DNA of 54,615 bases from UBA6220 sp041651335 (GCA_041651335.1 JBAZJL010000005.1:1-54615), one strand, 5' to 3'. Counted from the first letter of the stretch, positions 44,622 through 53,434 are shown. Made by a program: numbers and translations. The notes: a model not told the origin generated them from the letters alone.

Positions 44622-45893
44622 TTATTTTACAGGTTTTATCTCTTTAAAATTCAAATATTTTTGTAAAGCTTTAGGAATTTTAATGCTCCCGTCTTTTTGC
44701 TGATTGTTTTCCAATAAAGGCATTAAGATTCTTGGCGTGGCAATTCCTGTATTATTCAAAGAATGGGCAAACTTTAATTCCCCTTCTTTGGTTCGATATT
44801 TTATATTCAATCTTCTGGTTTGAAAATCAAAAAAATATGAAGAAGAATGGCTTTCACGATATTTATTCTGCGAAGGAACCCAGCATTCGATATCATATTT
44901 TTTAACTTGGCCCAAACCTAAATCTCCAGAACAATTAACAACTACGTGATAAGGCAATTCTAATCCTTGTAAAATTTCTTCAGCGTTTCTGGTAATTTGT
45001 TCGTGCAAGGCAATTGATTCTTCTTTGTCGTTTCGGCAAAGAATCACTTGCTCGATTTTCATAAATTCATGCACTCTGAATATTCCTTGCGTGTCTTTGC
45101 CATAGCTTCCAATTTCTGTGCGAAAACAAGGTGAAAAACCAGCATACTTAATCGGCAAATCTTGTTCTTTTAAAATTTCATTAGCATGATAACTCATTAA
45201 AGGAACCTCTGATGTTCCGGCTAAATACATTCCGTCTGTGGTGCCATAAACTTCATCTTTAGCTTGTGGTAAATAGCCTGTACCAATTAAAGCTGCTTCA
45301 TTTACCAAAGAAGGAGCAGCCATAAGGTTAAATCCTTTTTTACTTAATAAGTCCAAAGCATAATTCCAAATAGCAAAACAAAGTAAAAATCCCTTGTTCT
45401 TTAAAAAATATCCACGAAAACCAACAACTTTTGTTCCTCTCTCAAAATCAATTAAATCCAAATTTTTAGCCAACTCAATATGGTCTTTGGGCGTAAATTT
45501 GAATTCTGGTATCTTGCCCCAAGTTTTTAATTCAATATTATCGGCATCGCTTTTTCCTTCGGGTACTGATTCGTCTGGAATATTAGGAATTAAAAGTAAT
45601 AATTTTTGAAACTCTTCGTCTAATTTTTTAAATTCCTGCTCTTTGTTGTCTGAATTGCGATCCAATTCTTGCATTTGAGAAATAATGCTCTCGCGCTGTT
45701 CTTTGTCTTTGGCGTTTTGAATTTCTTTGTTGGCTTGATTTTTTATTTTATTCAATTCTTCCGCTTCTTTCATTAATTCTTTTCTTTTTTGATCAATTTC
45801 CAAAAATTTGTCCAAATCAAAATCAATCATTTTTTTTCTAATTGCTTCTTTTACTTTTTCAGGGTTTTCCCTGATGAATTTAATGTCTAACAT
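44622..45893 (-). CDS. serS: Seryl-tRNA synthetase
   Basis: A 423-residue class IIa synthetase. The first 110 residues form the long antiparallel coiled coil (KMIDFDLDKFLEIDQKRKEL...) that grips the tRNA-Ser long arm. The core holds LAGTSEVPLMSYH, FSPCFRTEIGSYGKDTQGIFRVHEF (motif 2) and NNTGIATPRILMPLLENNQQ (motif 3). It charges tRNA-Ser, also the first step of selenocysteine insertion where present. Length is typical. It lies 28 bases downstream of lysS. Confidence 0.95.
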   Translation of the reverse strand: MLDIKFIRENPEKVKEAIRKKMIDFDLDKFLEIDQKRKELMKEAEELNKIKNQANKEIQNAKDKEQRESIISQMQELDRNSDNKEQEFKKLDEEFQKLLLLIPNIPDESVPEGKSDADNIELKTWGKIPEFKFTPKDHIELAKNLDLIDFERGTKVVGFRGYFLKNKGFLLCFAIWNYALDLLSKKGFNLMAAPSLVNEAALIGTGYLPQAKDEVYGTTDGMYLAGTSEVPLMSYHANEILKEQDLPIKYAGFSPCFRTEIGSYGKDTQGIFRVHEFMKIEQVILCRNDKEESIALHEQITRNAEEILQGLELPYHVVVNCSGDLGLGQVKKYDIECWVPSQNKYRESHSSSYFFDFQTRRLNIKYRTKEGELKFAHSLNNTGIATPRILMPLLENNQQKDGSIKIPKALQKYLNFKEIKPVK

Positions 45894-45921
45894 ATTTATT
45901 TATATAATACTGTTTAGTGAT

Positions 45922-47382
45922 TTATTCTTTGTTTTTCATAATCGGAAACAGAATCACTTCTCGCAAAGACCCAGAATCAGTAATCATAGAAACGATTCGA
46001 TCAATCCCCATGCCAAATCCAGCAGCCGGAGGCATTCCATATTCTAAAGCATCGATAAAGTCTTCATCTGATCGTTGAGCTTCTTCAAATCCTCCTTTAA
46101 ACAATTTTTCCTGAATTTTTAATCTTTCGCTTTGTTCAATTGGATTGTTTAATTCAGAAAAAGCATTAATTACTTCCGCACCAGCCACTACTAATTGAAA
46201 ACTAGCTAATTTTTCATTGTCTAGCCCCTTAGCTAAGGGCTGAAAACCATAAGGATGATGAATCACGAAACAAGGCTGGATAATTTTCGGCCGACATAAT
46301 TTTTTATAAATTTCATCAGCAATATTTGGTTTATCTGCTCCTTCGGGCAAATCAATGCCTAATTCAATGGCTTTTTCACACAAAGCCTGCTCATTTAAAT
46401 CTTGATATTTAATGCCAGCATATTTTTCCAATAAAGCAAAAAATTCAATTCGCTCATATTCTTTGCCAAAATCAATTTCTTCTCCTCGATAATTTATTTT
46501 TGTTGTCCCAATTGTTTTTGTTAAAATTTCTTTTAACATTTGTTCTGTGGTTTTCATTAGTTGCTTGTAGTCTGCATAAGCCCAATAAAATTCAAGCATA
46601 GTAAAATCAGGGTTGTGAAATTTATCCACGCCTTCGTTACGAAAACACTTGCCAATTTCATAAACTTTTTCCATTCCGCCCACTAACAATCTTTTTAAAT
46701 ATAATTCTGGAGAAATGCGTAAAAATACATCCAAATCCATGGCATTGATATGGGTTAAAAAAGGCTTAGCTCTGGCTCCGCCATAAATAGTTTGCAAAAT
46801 CGGAGTTTCCACCTCCAAAAATCCTTGCTGATTAAGGAATTCTCTTAAGGCAGTAATAAAATTAGAACGGATAATGAATTTTTCTTTTGTTTCTGGAGAA
46901 AAAAGCAAATCTAAATATCTTTTTCGGAATCTTTCTTCAATGTCTTTTAAACCATGCCATTTTTCCGGCAAAGGCTTAAGTGATTTAGAAAGCATTTTAT
47001 AATCAATGGCTTGGATTGTTTTTTCGTTTCTTTTTGTTTCGAATAAAATACCCCGGATTTGAATAAAATCACCAATATCAAATTTTTCTACAAATTCATT
47101 AAAGCTTTTTTCTCCAACTCGATCTTTTGCAAAAAAAGCCTGAAATTTTCCAGTCCCATCTTCAAAATCAAAAAAACACAAAGCCCCATGAAGTCTTAGG
47201 GTACGAATTCTACCCACCAAAATAACTTCTGTTTCTGATTTGGATAAAGAATCGAAATCAGCGATTGCTTGTTTTATTTCATGGGTTCTTTTCGTTTCCA
47301 AAGGATAGGCCAAGCCCCCGTCTTTTTCAATTTTTTTCAGTTTTTCGATTCTATTATTTCTGATTTCTTCAACAGTAGACAT
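45922..47382 (-). CDS. lysS: Lysyl-tRNA synthetase (class II)
   Basis: A 486-residue class IIb synthetase. The N-terminal OB domain (EVILVGRIRTLRLHGALCFFDFEDGTGKFQAFF) binds the anticodon. Motif 2 is FRNEGVDKFHNPDFTMLEFYWAY, and motif 3 is GFGMGIDRIVSMITDSGSLREVILFP. It charges tRNA-Lys. Length is typical for a LysS. A terminator separates it from greA upstream; serS follows. Confidence 0.95.
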   Translation of the reverse strand: MSTVEEIRNNRIEKLKKIEKDGGLAYPLETKRTHEIKQAIADFDSLSKSETEVILVGRIRTLRLHGALCFFDFEDGTGKFQAFFAKDRVGEKSFNEFVEKFDIGDFIQIRGILFETKRNEKTIQAIDYKMLSKSLKPLPEKWHGLKDIEERFRKRYLDLLFSPETKEKFIIRSNFITALREFLNQQGFLEVETPILQTIYGGARAKPFLTHINAMDLDVFLRISPELYLKRLLVGGMEKVYEIGKCFRNEGVDKFHNPDFTMLEFYWAYADYKQLMKTTEQMLKEILTKTIGTTKINYRGEEIDFGKEYERIEFFALLEKYAGIKYQDLNEQALCEKAIELGIDLPEGADKPNIADEIYKKLCRPKIIQPCFVIHHPYGFQPLAKGLDNEKLASFQLVVAGAEVINAFSELNNPIEQSERLKIQEKLFKGGFEEAQRSDEDFIDALEYGMPPAAGFGMGIDRIVSMITDSGSLREVILFPIMKNKE

Positions 47383-47458
47383 ATTAAATAAATATTATTT
47401 AAATTTTATTTATCATAACAAAATTAAGGGTTGAAAGCAAATCAAAGATTAAATTATT

Positions 47459-47494
47459 TAAAAACCGCCCCTAATGGGCGGTCTTGATTTTTTT
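47459..47494. terminator. Intrinsic terminator of greA
   Basis: ACCGCCC (47464-47470) pairs with GGGCGGT (47476-47482), followed by T-rich sequence on both sides. Confidence 0.88.
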
Positions 47495-47951
47495 ACTTAA
47501 TACTAACAATTTTATACTTAACTGATCCTTTTAAAGTTTTTACTTCTACGACCGCACCCTTTGGCTTATCAAGCAAGGCTTGGCCCAAAGGAGATTTGAA
47601 AGAGATTCTTTTTTCAATTGGGTTGGCTTCTTCCTCTCCCACAATCTGGTATTCAATTTTTTCTTTTCCGTCGTCTACAGTAACAAAGGTTCCAACTTTA
47701 ACCCAGCCCTGATTACCATTACTTTCTTCAATCACCTTAGCATTATTGATTAGTTTTTCTAATTCCGCTATTTTTCCTTCTAAGAAAGCCTGGTTTTCTT
47801 TGGCTTCGTCATAGGCTGCGTTTTCAGACAAATCACCAAAAGATATCGCTTCTTTTAATTCTTCGGCAATTTTAATCCTTTCTTCTTTTTTTAGGTGGTC
47901 TAATTCTTGTTTTAATTTTTCCAGACCCTCTTTTGTTAAATACTTATCCAT
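47493..47951 (-). CDS. greA: Transcription elongation factor GreA
   Basis: A 152-residue protein. The N-terminal coiled coil (YLTKEGLEKLKQELDHLKKEERIKIAEELKEAISFGDLSENAAYDEAKENQAFLEGKI) carries the conserved acidic tip D-L-S-E-N-A-A-Y. The C-terminal domain holds YQIVGEEEANPIEKRISFKSPLGQALL, as usual. It stimulates RNA cleavage in backtracked RNA polymerase. Length is typical. It is flanked by terminators on both sides, so it is expressed alone. Confidence 0.95.
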   Translation of the reverse strand: MDKYLTKEGLEKLKQELDHLKKEERIKIAEELKEAISFGDLSENAAYDEAKENQAFLEGKIAELEKLINNAKVIEESNGNQGWVKVGTFVTVDDGKEKIEYQIVGEEEANPIEKRISFKSPLGQALLDKPKGAVVEVKTLKGSVKYKIVSIK

Positions 47952-47960
47952 TCTTTTGTT

Positions 47961-47992
47961 TTTTTAAAAAGGGCGGCTTAACGCCCCTTGTT
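47961..47992. terminator. Intrinsic terminator of the mreCD-mrdA operon
   Basis: AAGGGCG (47969-47975) pairs with CGCCCCTT (47982-47989) with one bulge; T-rich tails lie on both strands. Confidence 0.8.
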
Positions 47993-48050
47993 TTATTATT
48001 GTTTTCAAGCATATCATATCTTTCTCAGAAATCAAGCCCAAAACATTATT

Positions 48051-50057
48051 TTAATTAGAAGTGCCCTCTCCGTCTGGCAAACTTGCTGGAGGAACTTCAT
48101 TGTTTAAATTTTCTTGATTCTCTTGCTCAATATTATTAATCTCTTCTTTTGGTTTATTTTTATCAGGATTAAAATAATATTCCATAATTTGACGTGCCAA
48201 TAAATTAGCTACTCCAGTTTCATAAGGAACGCTTTCAATAATAATAGTGATTACAATTTCCGGATTTTCATACGGCGCAAATAAAGTGATTAAGTTATGA
48301 TAAACTTCATTTTTTCCGGTTTGTGCTGTTCCGGTTTTTGCCGCTGAGCTAACTGGCATCCATTGCAAACTTCGAGCCGTGCCAGCATCTGATAAAACTG
48401 TCTGCCTCATGGCTGTGCGCACCTGTTCTAAATAATTTGAATCAATGGAAACCTGGCTCATTAATTCTGATTCAAAGGCTTTGATAATATTATTGTTTTT
48501 ATCTAAAATACTGCTTACAACCCAGGGCTTGTATAATTTTCCGCCATTAGCAATCGCGCTAGTGGCAATCGCTAACTGCAAGGGCGTGGCTTTCATATAT
48601 CCCTGCCCAATACTAATATTATATGTATCTCCCGGATACCAGGTTATTCCTGTTTTTTCTTTTTTCCAATCAGGTGTAGGAATAAAACCAGAAGTTTCGC
48701 CCGGAATATCAATTCCGGTTATTTCACCCAAACCAAAATCATTTAAATAATAATCTATTTTATCTATGCCCAAACCTTTAAAATTCTGATAGCCTCCACC
48801 CACCATATAGAAATAAGTGTCGCAAGATTCAGCAATCGCTTTGTTTAAATCAGTTAAACCATGAACAGCCCAATCTTTTTTAAATGTTCCGTCTCCTAAA
48901 AGCAACCCCCCCTTATCGTCATTAATAATTGTCTGGGCTGTAATTATTCCCTCTTGAAGAGCAGCCGAGGCAATAATCGGTTTGATTGTAGAACCAATAG
49001 GATATTCTCCAGCAATAGATCGGTTATAAAAAGAAGTATTGGCGCTATTAATCATTTTGTTATAATCTTCAGCAGATAAGGTTTTAGAAAAAATATTACT
49101 ATCAAAAGAAGGCAAGCTAACCAAAGATAAAACTGCGCCAGTATTTGGATCAAGCACAACCACGGATCCAGCCTTGGCCTTGTAATCAGCCAAATCTTGT
49201 TTTAAAAATTCGCTGATTTTTTTCTGTAAATCCATATCAATATTTAAAACAAGGTTATTCCCTGGCTCTGGCGCTTTAACTATTTTTTCTTCTGTTGATT
49301 CGTCTGCTTGTTTTCTAATTTTTTCAAAAATCCCAGGCACTTCTTTTAAATATTCATCATATTGTTTTTCTAATCCTAATTGTCCTGATTTGCTGTCTCT
49401 ACTAACAAATCCTAAAAGCAAAGAAAAACTTTCCGCATCAACGTAATTCCTGGTGCTTTCTTTTATCACATTAAACCCAGGCAAGGTTTCTTTTTTTGTT
49501 TCCAGAATAATAATTTTATCAATCTCTAAATTGTTAAATATAATGGTTTGATTATTATTTTCATTTTTTTCAGTTTCAATTTTTTGCATTATCTCGTTTT
49601 CAGAAATTCCCAAAAGCCGAGAAAGAAAAATAACTTCGCTTTTAAATAAGTCTTGGTCTTCGGGCAAATCCGAAAAATTACAGGCCAAAGAAAAAACCTG
49701 AGTATTGCTGACTAGTTGATTAAAATTTTTATCATAAATTATTCCTCGTTCGGCTTCGATAATTCCAGAAATATACCTATTCTTTTCCGATTTTTCAGCA
49801 TAAAAATCATGTTTAAATGTTTGAAGATAAAAAGAAAAAACACCAAAAAAAATAATCACCAAAAGAAAAACGCCATAAACCAGGGTAAATGTTTTTTGAG
49901 AAAGCGCGGTTTCTATCTGGCCGTACCCCGGACTTTTATATCGCTCTTTCTTTTTCTGCATCGCAGCATCCAAAAAAATATCTTCGGTTTTGATATCATG
50001 TTCAGTGCGCCTAACTTTGAATTTTTGATAACCATTGCCACGACGGAAGTTTAACAT
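48051..50057 (-). CDS. mrdA: Penicillin-binding protein 2 (transpeptidase for elongation)
   Basis: A 668-residue protein. A cytoplasmic basic N-terminus of about 55 residues is followed by one membrane helix (LVYGVFLLVIIFFGVFSFYL). The dimerisation domain contains RGIIYDKNFNQLVSN. The transpeptidase domain has the S-x-x-K motif in GSTIK (about residue 350), SCDTYFYMVG as the S-x-N-type motif and KTGTAQ. It crosslinks peptidoglycan in cell elongation. It follows mreD with a 47-base overlap, so the exact start is uncertain; an internal ATG near residue 33 is the alternative. The C-terminus is Glu/Asn-rich. Confidence 0.92.
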   Translation of the reverse strand: MLNFRRGNGYQKFKVRRTEHDIKTEDIFLDAAMQKKKERYKSPGYGQIETALSQKTFTLVYGVFLLVIIFFGVFSFYLQTFKHDFYAEKSEKNRYISGIIEAERGIIYDKNFNQLVSNTQVFSLACNFSDLPEDQDLFKSEVIFLSRLLGISENEIMQKIETEKNENNNQTIIFNNLEIDKIIILETKKETLPGFNVIKESTRNYVDAESFSLLLGFVSRDSKSGQLGLEKQYDEYLKEVPGIFEKIRKQADESTEEKIVKAPEPGNNLVLNIDMDLQKKISEFLKQDLADYKAKAGSVVVLDPNTGAVLSLVSLPSFDSNIFSKTLSAEDYNKMINSANTSFYNRSIAGEYPIGSTIKPIIASAALQEGIITAQTIINDDKGGLLLGDGTFKKDWAVHGLTDLNKAIAESCDTYFYMVGGGYQNFKGLGIDKIDYYLNDFGLGEITGIDIPGETSGFIPTPDWKKEKTGITWYPGDTYNISIGQGYMKATPLQLAIATSAIANGGKLYKPWVVSSILDKNNNIIKAFESELMSQVSIDSNYLEQVRTAMRQTVLSDAGTARSLQWMPVSSAAKTGTAQTGKNEVYHNLITLFAPYENPEIVITIIIESVPYETGVANLLARQIMEYYFNPDKNKPKEEINNIEQENQENLNNEVPPASLPDGEGTSN

Positions 50058-50352
50058 ATCGATACAAAAATAATTTTATAATAACTGCCAAAACCATAAG
50101 CAAAACCGTAAAAAATCCGAAAAAATAAGAGCTGGAAAAAATATCTAAAAACAATCCTGCCCAAAAAGCGCAAAAAATGCCCAAGAGCTTATTTGATTCT
50201 TCTAACAAACAAATTAAAAGGAACAAGAGCAAAGAAAAATTTATTTTAAATAAAAAAAACTCAAACAAGGAAAAAAAACTTATCTGGACAATGGCCAAAA
50301 AATAAAAAAGAAACCCGATTAACAAAAAAACAATAATGTTTTTTTTACTCAT
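50011..50352 (-). CDS. mreD: MreD-like rod-shape membrane protein
   Basis: A 113-residue protein with about four membrane helices (IIVFLLIGFLFYFLAIVQISF, LLLFLLICLLE, GIFCAFWAGLFLDIF, FFTVLLMVLAVIIKLFLY). The GLFLDIFSS turn is the usual MreD hallmark. Shorter than typical MreD (about 160). It lies between mreC (8-base overlap) and mrdA, which supports the assignment more than sequence alone. It would connect MreC to the wall synthases. Confidence 0.8.
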   Translation of the reverse strand: MSKKNIIVFLLIGFLFYFLAIVQISFFSLFEFFLFKINFSLLLFLLICLLEESNKLLGIFCAFWAGLFLDIFSSSYFFGFFTVLLMVLAVIIKLFLYRYVKLPSWQWLSKIQS

Positions 50353-51154
50353 TGGTAATGATTATATTTTTTATTATAAATACTGTTTTTAAGGTGTTAA
50401 GATTATAGGCTGGCTCTATTTCTGCTTTTTGAAAAGCTTCGCTATCAATATTACTGATTTTTCCAATAGTGCCAATAACCAATCCAGCTGGATAAGCGCT
50501 TCCTAATGCGCTTGTAATTACTAAGGCGCCTTGTTTTAATTCCTGATCTTTTGGAAACATATCTAAAATCACTTTTTGATTACCCTGGCCCTTGCTTAAA
50601 GCAAGATTAGCATTGTCTTCGATTTGAACATCAATTACACTTTCTTTCCCAGAAATCATTAAAACTCGAGAAAAATTATCATAAACATCAATCACTTTTC
50701 CTAAAAGCACCTTGCTTCCCAAAACAACAACAAATCCTTTTTTAATTCCCTGTTTGGTGCCCTTATTAATAAGCAGTGAATCACCATAAGCAATTCCACT
50801 GATATTAATATTATTTTTAGCAGTTACCTCAGCCATAATCAATTCAAAGTCGCTATTCAAATCCAATCCCAAGGCTTGATGTAATTCTTGGTTTTCTTTT
50901 TTTAAAGAATCCAAATCAGCCAATTGAGACAAAAGCTCTTGATTTTCTTTGATTAATCTTTTATTCAATTCTTGCTGATCTTTATTTCCGAAAATAAAAC
51001 TATTGGCTTGATTCCAAAAAAAAGATTGCCAATTAAAAGATCGATCATAAATAAAACTTTTTAATTGTTGTCCTCCCCAAAAATTAAGACCCAAAAAAAT
51101 TACAGCAATTGCTAAAATAATCAAAAACGCTTTTTTGGTAAAACCCATTTTCAT
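50345..51154 (-). CDS. mreC: Rod-shape-determining protein MreC
   Basis: A 269-residue protein from ATG 51154 (MKMGFTKKAFLII); a longer frame to 51199 gives an unlikely hydrophobic, Phe-rich start. One membrane helix (AFLIILAIAVIFLGLNFWGG), a coiled coil (LNKRLIKENQELLSQLADLDSLKKEN) and two beta-barrel domains (GDSLLINKGTKQGIKKGFVVVLG..., GALVITSALGSAYPAGLVIGTIGKI) follow, the standard MreC order. It scaffolds the elongation complex. No mreB or rodA gene is in the window. Confidence 0.9.
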   Translation of the reverse strand: MKMGFTKKAFLIILAIAVIFLGLNFWGGQQLKSFIYDRSFNWQSFFWNQANSFIFGNKDQQELNKRLIKENQELLSQLADLDSLKKENQELHQALGLDLNSDFELIMAEVTAKNNINISGIAYGDSLLINKGTKQGIKKGFVVVLGSKVLLGKVIDVYDNFSRVLMISGKESVIDVQIEDNANLALSKGQGNQKVILDMFPKDQELKQGALVITSALGSAYPAGLVIGTIGKISNIDSEAFQKAEIEPAYNLNTLKTVFIIKNIIITNE

Positions 51155-51185
51155 AGCTTTATTATAAACAAAAAACCAAAAAAAG

Positions 51186-51209
51186 CAAAAAAAGAGCATT
51201 GCTCTTTTA
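51186..51209 (-). terminator. Intrinsic terminator of the 37-residue membrane peptide gene
   Basis: On the minus strand AAAAGAGC (51208-51201 side) pairs with GCTCTTTT (51197-51190), followed by TTTTGC and a T run. It begins right at the stop codon. Confidence 0.82.
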
Positions 51210-51320
51210 ATAAGAAAAAATTATGGTCACAACAACTGCCACAAGCAACACCACTAAGACAAAAACTAATTTGCCCTGACATTGCCAAAAACTAATTCCG
51301 CATCTTTCTTTGCATCCCAT
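51207..51320 (-). CDS. Small cysteine-containing single-pass membrane peptide (37 residues)
   Basis: An ATG at 51320 gives MGCKERCGISFWQCQGKL then a hydrophobic helix (VFVLVVLLVAVVVTIIF) and SY. The N-terminus has three cysteines. Expression signals are unusually good for this window. The ribosome-binding site GAGGTGAT, matching the 16S 3' end, starts 15 bases before the ATG; a promoter lies at 51349-51377; and a terminator begins at the stop. No family is recognised. It stands alone between mreC and a hypothetical gene. It resembles 12794-12910 in architecture but not in sequence. Confidence 0.72.
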   Translation of the reverse strand: MGCKERCGISFWQCQGKLVFVLVVLLVAVVVTIIFSY

Positions 51321-51348
51321 AATTAATCACCTCTTGAGAACTATTTTT

Positions 51349-51377
51349 TAATTAGCACAATTTTATTTTTTTATCAA
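51349..51377 (-). promoter_or_regulatory. Promoter of the 37-residue membrane peptide gene
   Basis: Minus-strand TTGATA (51372-51377) and TAATTA (51349-51354) are separated by 17 bases, with a TGC extension just before the -10 box. Confidence 0.55.
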
Positions 51378-51379
51378 AC

Positions 51380-51407
51380 TAAAAAGAGCGAAAACGCTCT
51401 AAAAAAG
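51380..51407. terminator. Intrinsic terminator
   Basis: AGAGCG (51385-51390) pairs with CGCTCT (51395-51400) around AAAA, with A and T runs on either side. It follows the 160-residue hypothetical gene. Confidence 0.82.
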
Positions 51408-51890
51408 TTACAAATGATAGTTCCAGGGATTATCCTGGTTTTTTAAAGAAGCAATTCCTTCCCAGGCCTTGGCATGAGGATTTGGACAAAAGGCTGCAGC
51501 AGTGCTTTTAAAAGCATACAGATTGCCATGATTTGGCCAATTTTCCATTGCCTTGGCAAGGCTTCGAAAACGAGAACCCTTTAAATAAGATTTTTTCTGA
51601 AGCTCTTGAAAAATATTTTTGATGCGATCGTGCGCATTTTTAATATTAGCTCCCTCAGCATTCTGATATTTTTCCAGCTCGCTGGTTAGGAGCCAAATTA
51701 AATCAGGATTCTTTTTTATGAGCTCAGTAATTTGCCGAGCCAGTTTTTCGTTGCGCCGGCCAAGACTGCCATTCTTGGCGGGACAGAAAAGCGTAAAAAG
51801 CTTTTCCCTGATTTGTTCTTCCGACGATTCAATGATTAACGGTTCTAATTCAAAATCAGAATCAAAACCAGATAAAACCTGTTGCTCCAT
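51408..51890 (-). CDS. Hypothetical protein, 160 residues
   Basis: Starts at the ATG at 51890 (MEQQVLSGFDSDFELEPLII), because GGAGG lies 5 bases before it; an earlier in-frame TTG lies within that ribosome-binding site. The product is soluble, helical and charged, with RRNEKLARQITELIKKNPDLIWLL and NIKNAHDRIKNIFQELQKKSYLKGSRFRSLAKAMENW. There are two cysteines and no membrane helix. I do not recognise a family. It has a good ribosome-binding site and its own terminator, so it is very probably expressed. Confidence 0.7.
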   Translation of the reverse strand: MEQQVLSGFDSDFELEPLIIESSEEQIREKLFTLFCPAKNGSLGRRNEKLARQITELIKKNPDLIWLLTSELEKYQNAEGANIKNAHDRIKNIFQELQKKSYLKGSRFRSLAKAMENWPNHGNLYAFKSTAAAFCPNPHAKAWEGIASLKNQDNPWNYHL

Positions 51891-51957
51891 TTTTTCCTCC
51901 AAAGAACTAATTAATAAATTAATAATACAATATAATCATATGTCTGTCAACAATAAA

Positions 51958-52068
51958 ATGTTTAGGAGCTCCCTTACATAAACTTCTGGTGAATTTTTGT
52001 TCGGGTCCCGGCTCGCGACCGTCGTCGCTCCGCCTTTGATTGAATACAATCAAACCCCCAAACATGGG
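51958..52068. repeat. Long multi-hairpin repeat element (copy B)
   Basis: Same architecture as copy A, with ATGTTTAGG as left arm and CCCAAACATGGG as right arm. The GCGAC-cgtc-GTCGC and TTTGATTG/CAATCAAA hairpins are conserved. The first hairpin is ACTTC-tggt-GAATT with one pair broken. It lies 28 bases beyond the stop of the third prepilin gene. Confidence 0.9.
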
Positions 52069-52096
52069 TTCAAATATTCTTTAGGGTGTTTAATTA

Positions 52097-53347
52097 TTAG
52101 TTGTTTTGTTCAGCGCCAAAGGATGAGGTTGGTTCAGATAAAACATATTCATGAATAGCAACCCAATCAAATAATCCTACAGGTGCCCCAGATGTCGCCC
52201 ACGCAACAAAAGATATATTATAAGCGCCACTAATATAGGGTGTTGTCCATGTGTACCAAGATGATGCATGATTTTTTCTAGTGCGTAAATTATTATCACC
52301 CCACACTAATTCCATAACATAATATGTGCCAAGAGAAGGATTTTCAAGAACAGACCCCCAATTTCCAGAGGCCCAATTATACATTTGATAATATATCGGA
52401 GATGAACTCCAATGAATAGCACATCCTTGCCATGAATTAATATTCATAGCAACGGCCAAATCTTGTCCAGTGTGCCCAGCCTCAGCATTAAACCTTGACA
52501 TTAAAATATTCGGTTGCGCAAAACTATCTATTGTTCTAACAGAATTTCCTGTTGATATTCTTAATATACCACCGGTTATTGTTGGCGATCCAGTTGGAAC
52601 CCATTTATTAGTATCTAATAAACCCGCATCAAAATCATCAAAAAACTCAAACGTATTATCCCCGTTCGAAGCAGTAACAACAGATGCATTACCGTAATGT
52701 ATATAAATGGTGTTATCTCCAGAAGATAGGCTGGGAACCTTTACCCAGACTGTCGCAGTAGTGGAATCTGTTTTTGATTCTAGCCAATAGCTTAGTTCGG
52801 TTATTTTATCTGAAGCAGTAAAGCGCAGATCATCAAAATCAGGTTGCATATCAGAATCATAGGTAATAGTTAGCTTTACTTGGTAATCTGTTAAAGCTGA
52901 GGCGGAATTAATAGTAATGGGCTGTCTTTTAGCATAGCCAGGTAAGCCATTTGATTCAATATATCCTGTTTCAGAATTATAAGTTAAGATTCGTTCATTG
53001 GTTAAGGCTCCGGTAAGCGTAAAACTGGTTCCATCGGAAGAATAATGATAAGGATTATTGTTAAAATCAAGAGGAAAGGATTGAAGATGATTAGGAATCA
53101 ATTCGTTTAAACACGTTCCATTCCCAATATCGCAAGGGGTTTCTTCAATAGGATAAGAATTGTTCAAAGCTTGATAAGTGAGAATCGCCCGAGAAATGGC
53201 CGATAAATCATTCTTTGTCTTCACGTCTTTAGCTGAATCAGTGGCCGAATTCAAAGAAACCAGAACAAAGCCAGATAAGATGCCTACGATCGCAATCACG
53301 ACCAAAAGTTCGATTAAAGTAAAAGCAATAAACTTTTTAGATTTCAT
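52097..53347 (-). CDS. Type IV prepilin-like protein with DUF2341 and lectin-like domains
   Basis: A 416-residue protein. MKSKKFIA^FTLIELLVVIAIVGIL is a prepilin leader and helix. The pilin body (NDLSAISRAILTYQALNNSYP) is a divergent relative of the other two prepilins. Residues about 138-225 form a DUF2341 domain (YAKRQPITINSASALTDYQVKLTI, SYWLESKTDSTTATVWVKVPSLS, TIYIHYGNAS). The rest (FEFFDDFDAGLLDTNKWVPTG...) resembles a LamG/concanavalin-like sugar-binding fold. It is probably a surface adhesin-pilin. It lies between two long multi-hairpin elements in the same orientation. Promoter TGATATAAT lies at 53382-53390. Confidence 0.87.
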   Translation of the reverse strand: MKSKKFIAFTLIELLVVIAIVGILSGFVLVSLNSATDSAKDVKTKNDLSAISRAILTYQALNNSYPIEETPCDIGNGTCLNELIPNHLQSFPLDFNNNPYHYSSDGTSFTLTGALTNERILTYNSETGYIESNGLPGYAKRQPITINSASALTDYQVKLTITYDSDMQPDFDDLRFTASDKITELSYWLESKTDSTTATVWVKVPSLSSGDNTIYIHYGNASVVTASNGDNTFEFFDDFDAGLLDTNKWVPTGSPTITGGILRISTGNSVRTIDSFAQPNILMSRFNAEAGHTGQDLAVAMNINSWQGCAIHWSSSPIYYQMYNWASGNWGSVLENPSLGTYYVMELVWGDNNLRTRKNHASSWYTWTTPYISGAYNISFVAWATSGAPVGLFDWVAIHEYVLSEPTSSFGAEQNN

Positions 53348-53381
53348 TTGTTTTAATTAAAATATTTTTGTTATTAATAAT

Positions 53382-53390
53382 ATTATATCA
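53382..53390 (-). promoter_or_regulatory. Extended -10 promoter of prepilin gene 3
   Basis: TGATATAAT inside TTTTGATATAATATT, the same context as upstream of prepilin gene 2. It lies about 35 bases before the ATG at 53347. Confidence 0.55.
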
Positions 53391-53434
53391 AAATATATTA
53401 ATCTTGAAAATGGGATGTGGATAAATAATAAAAA

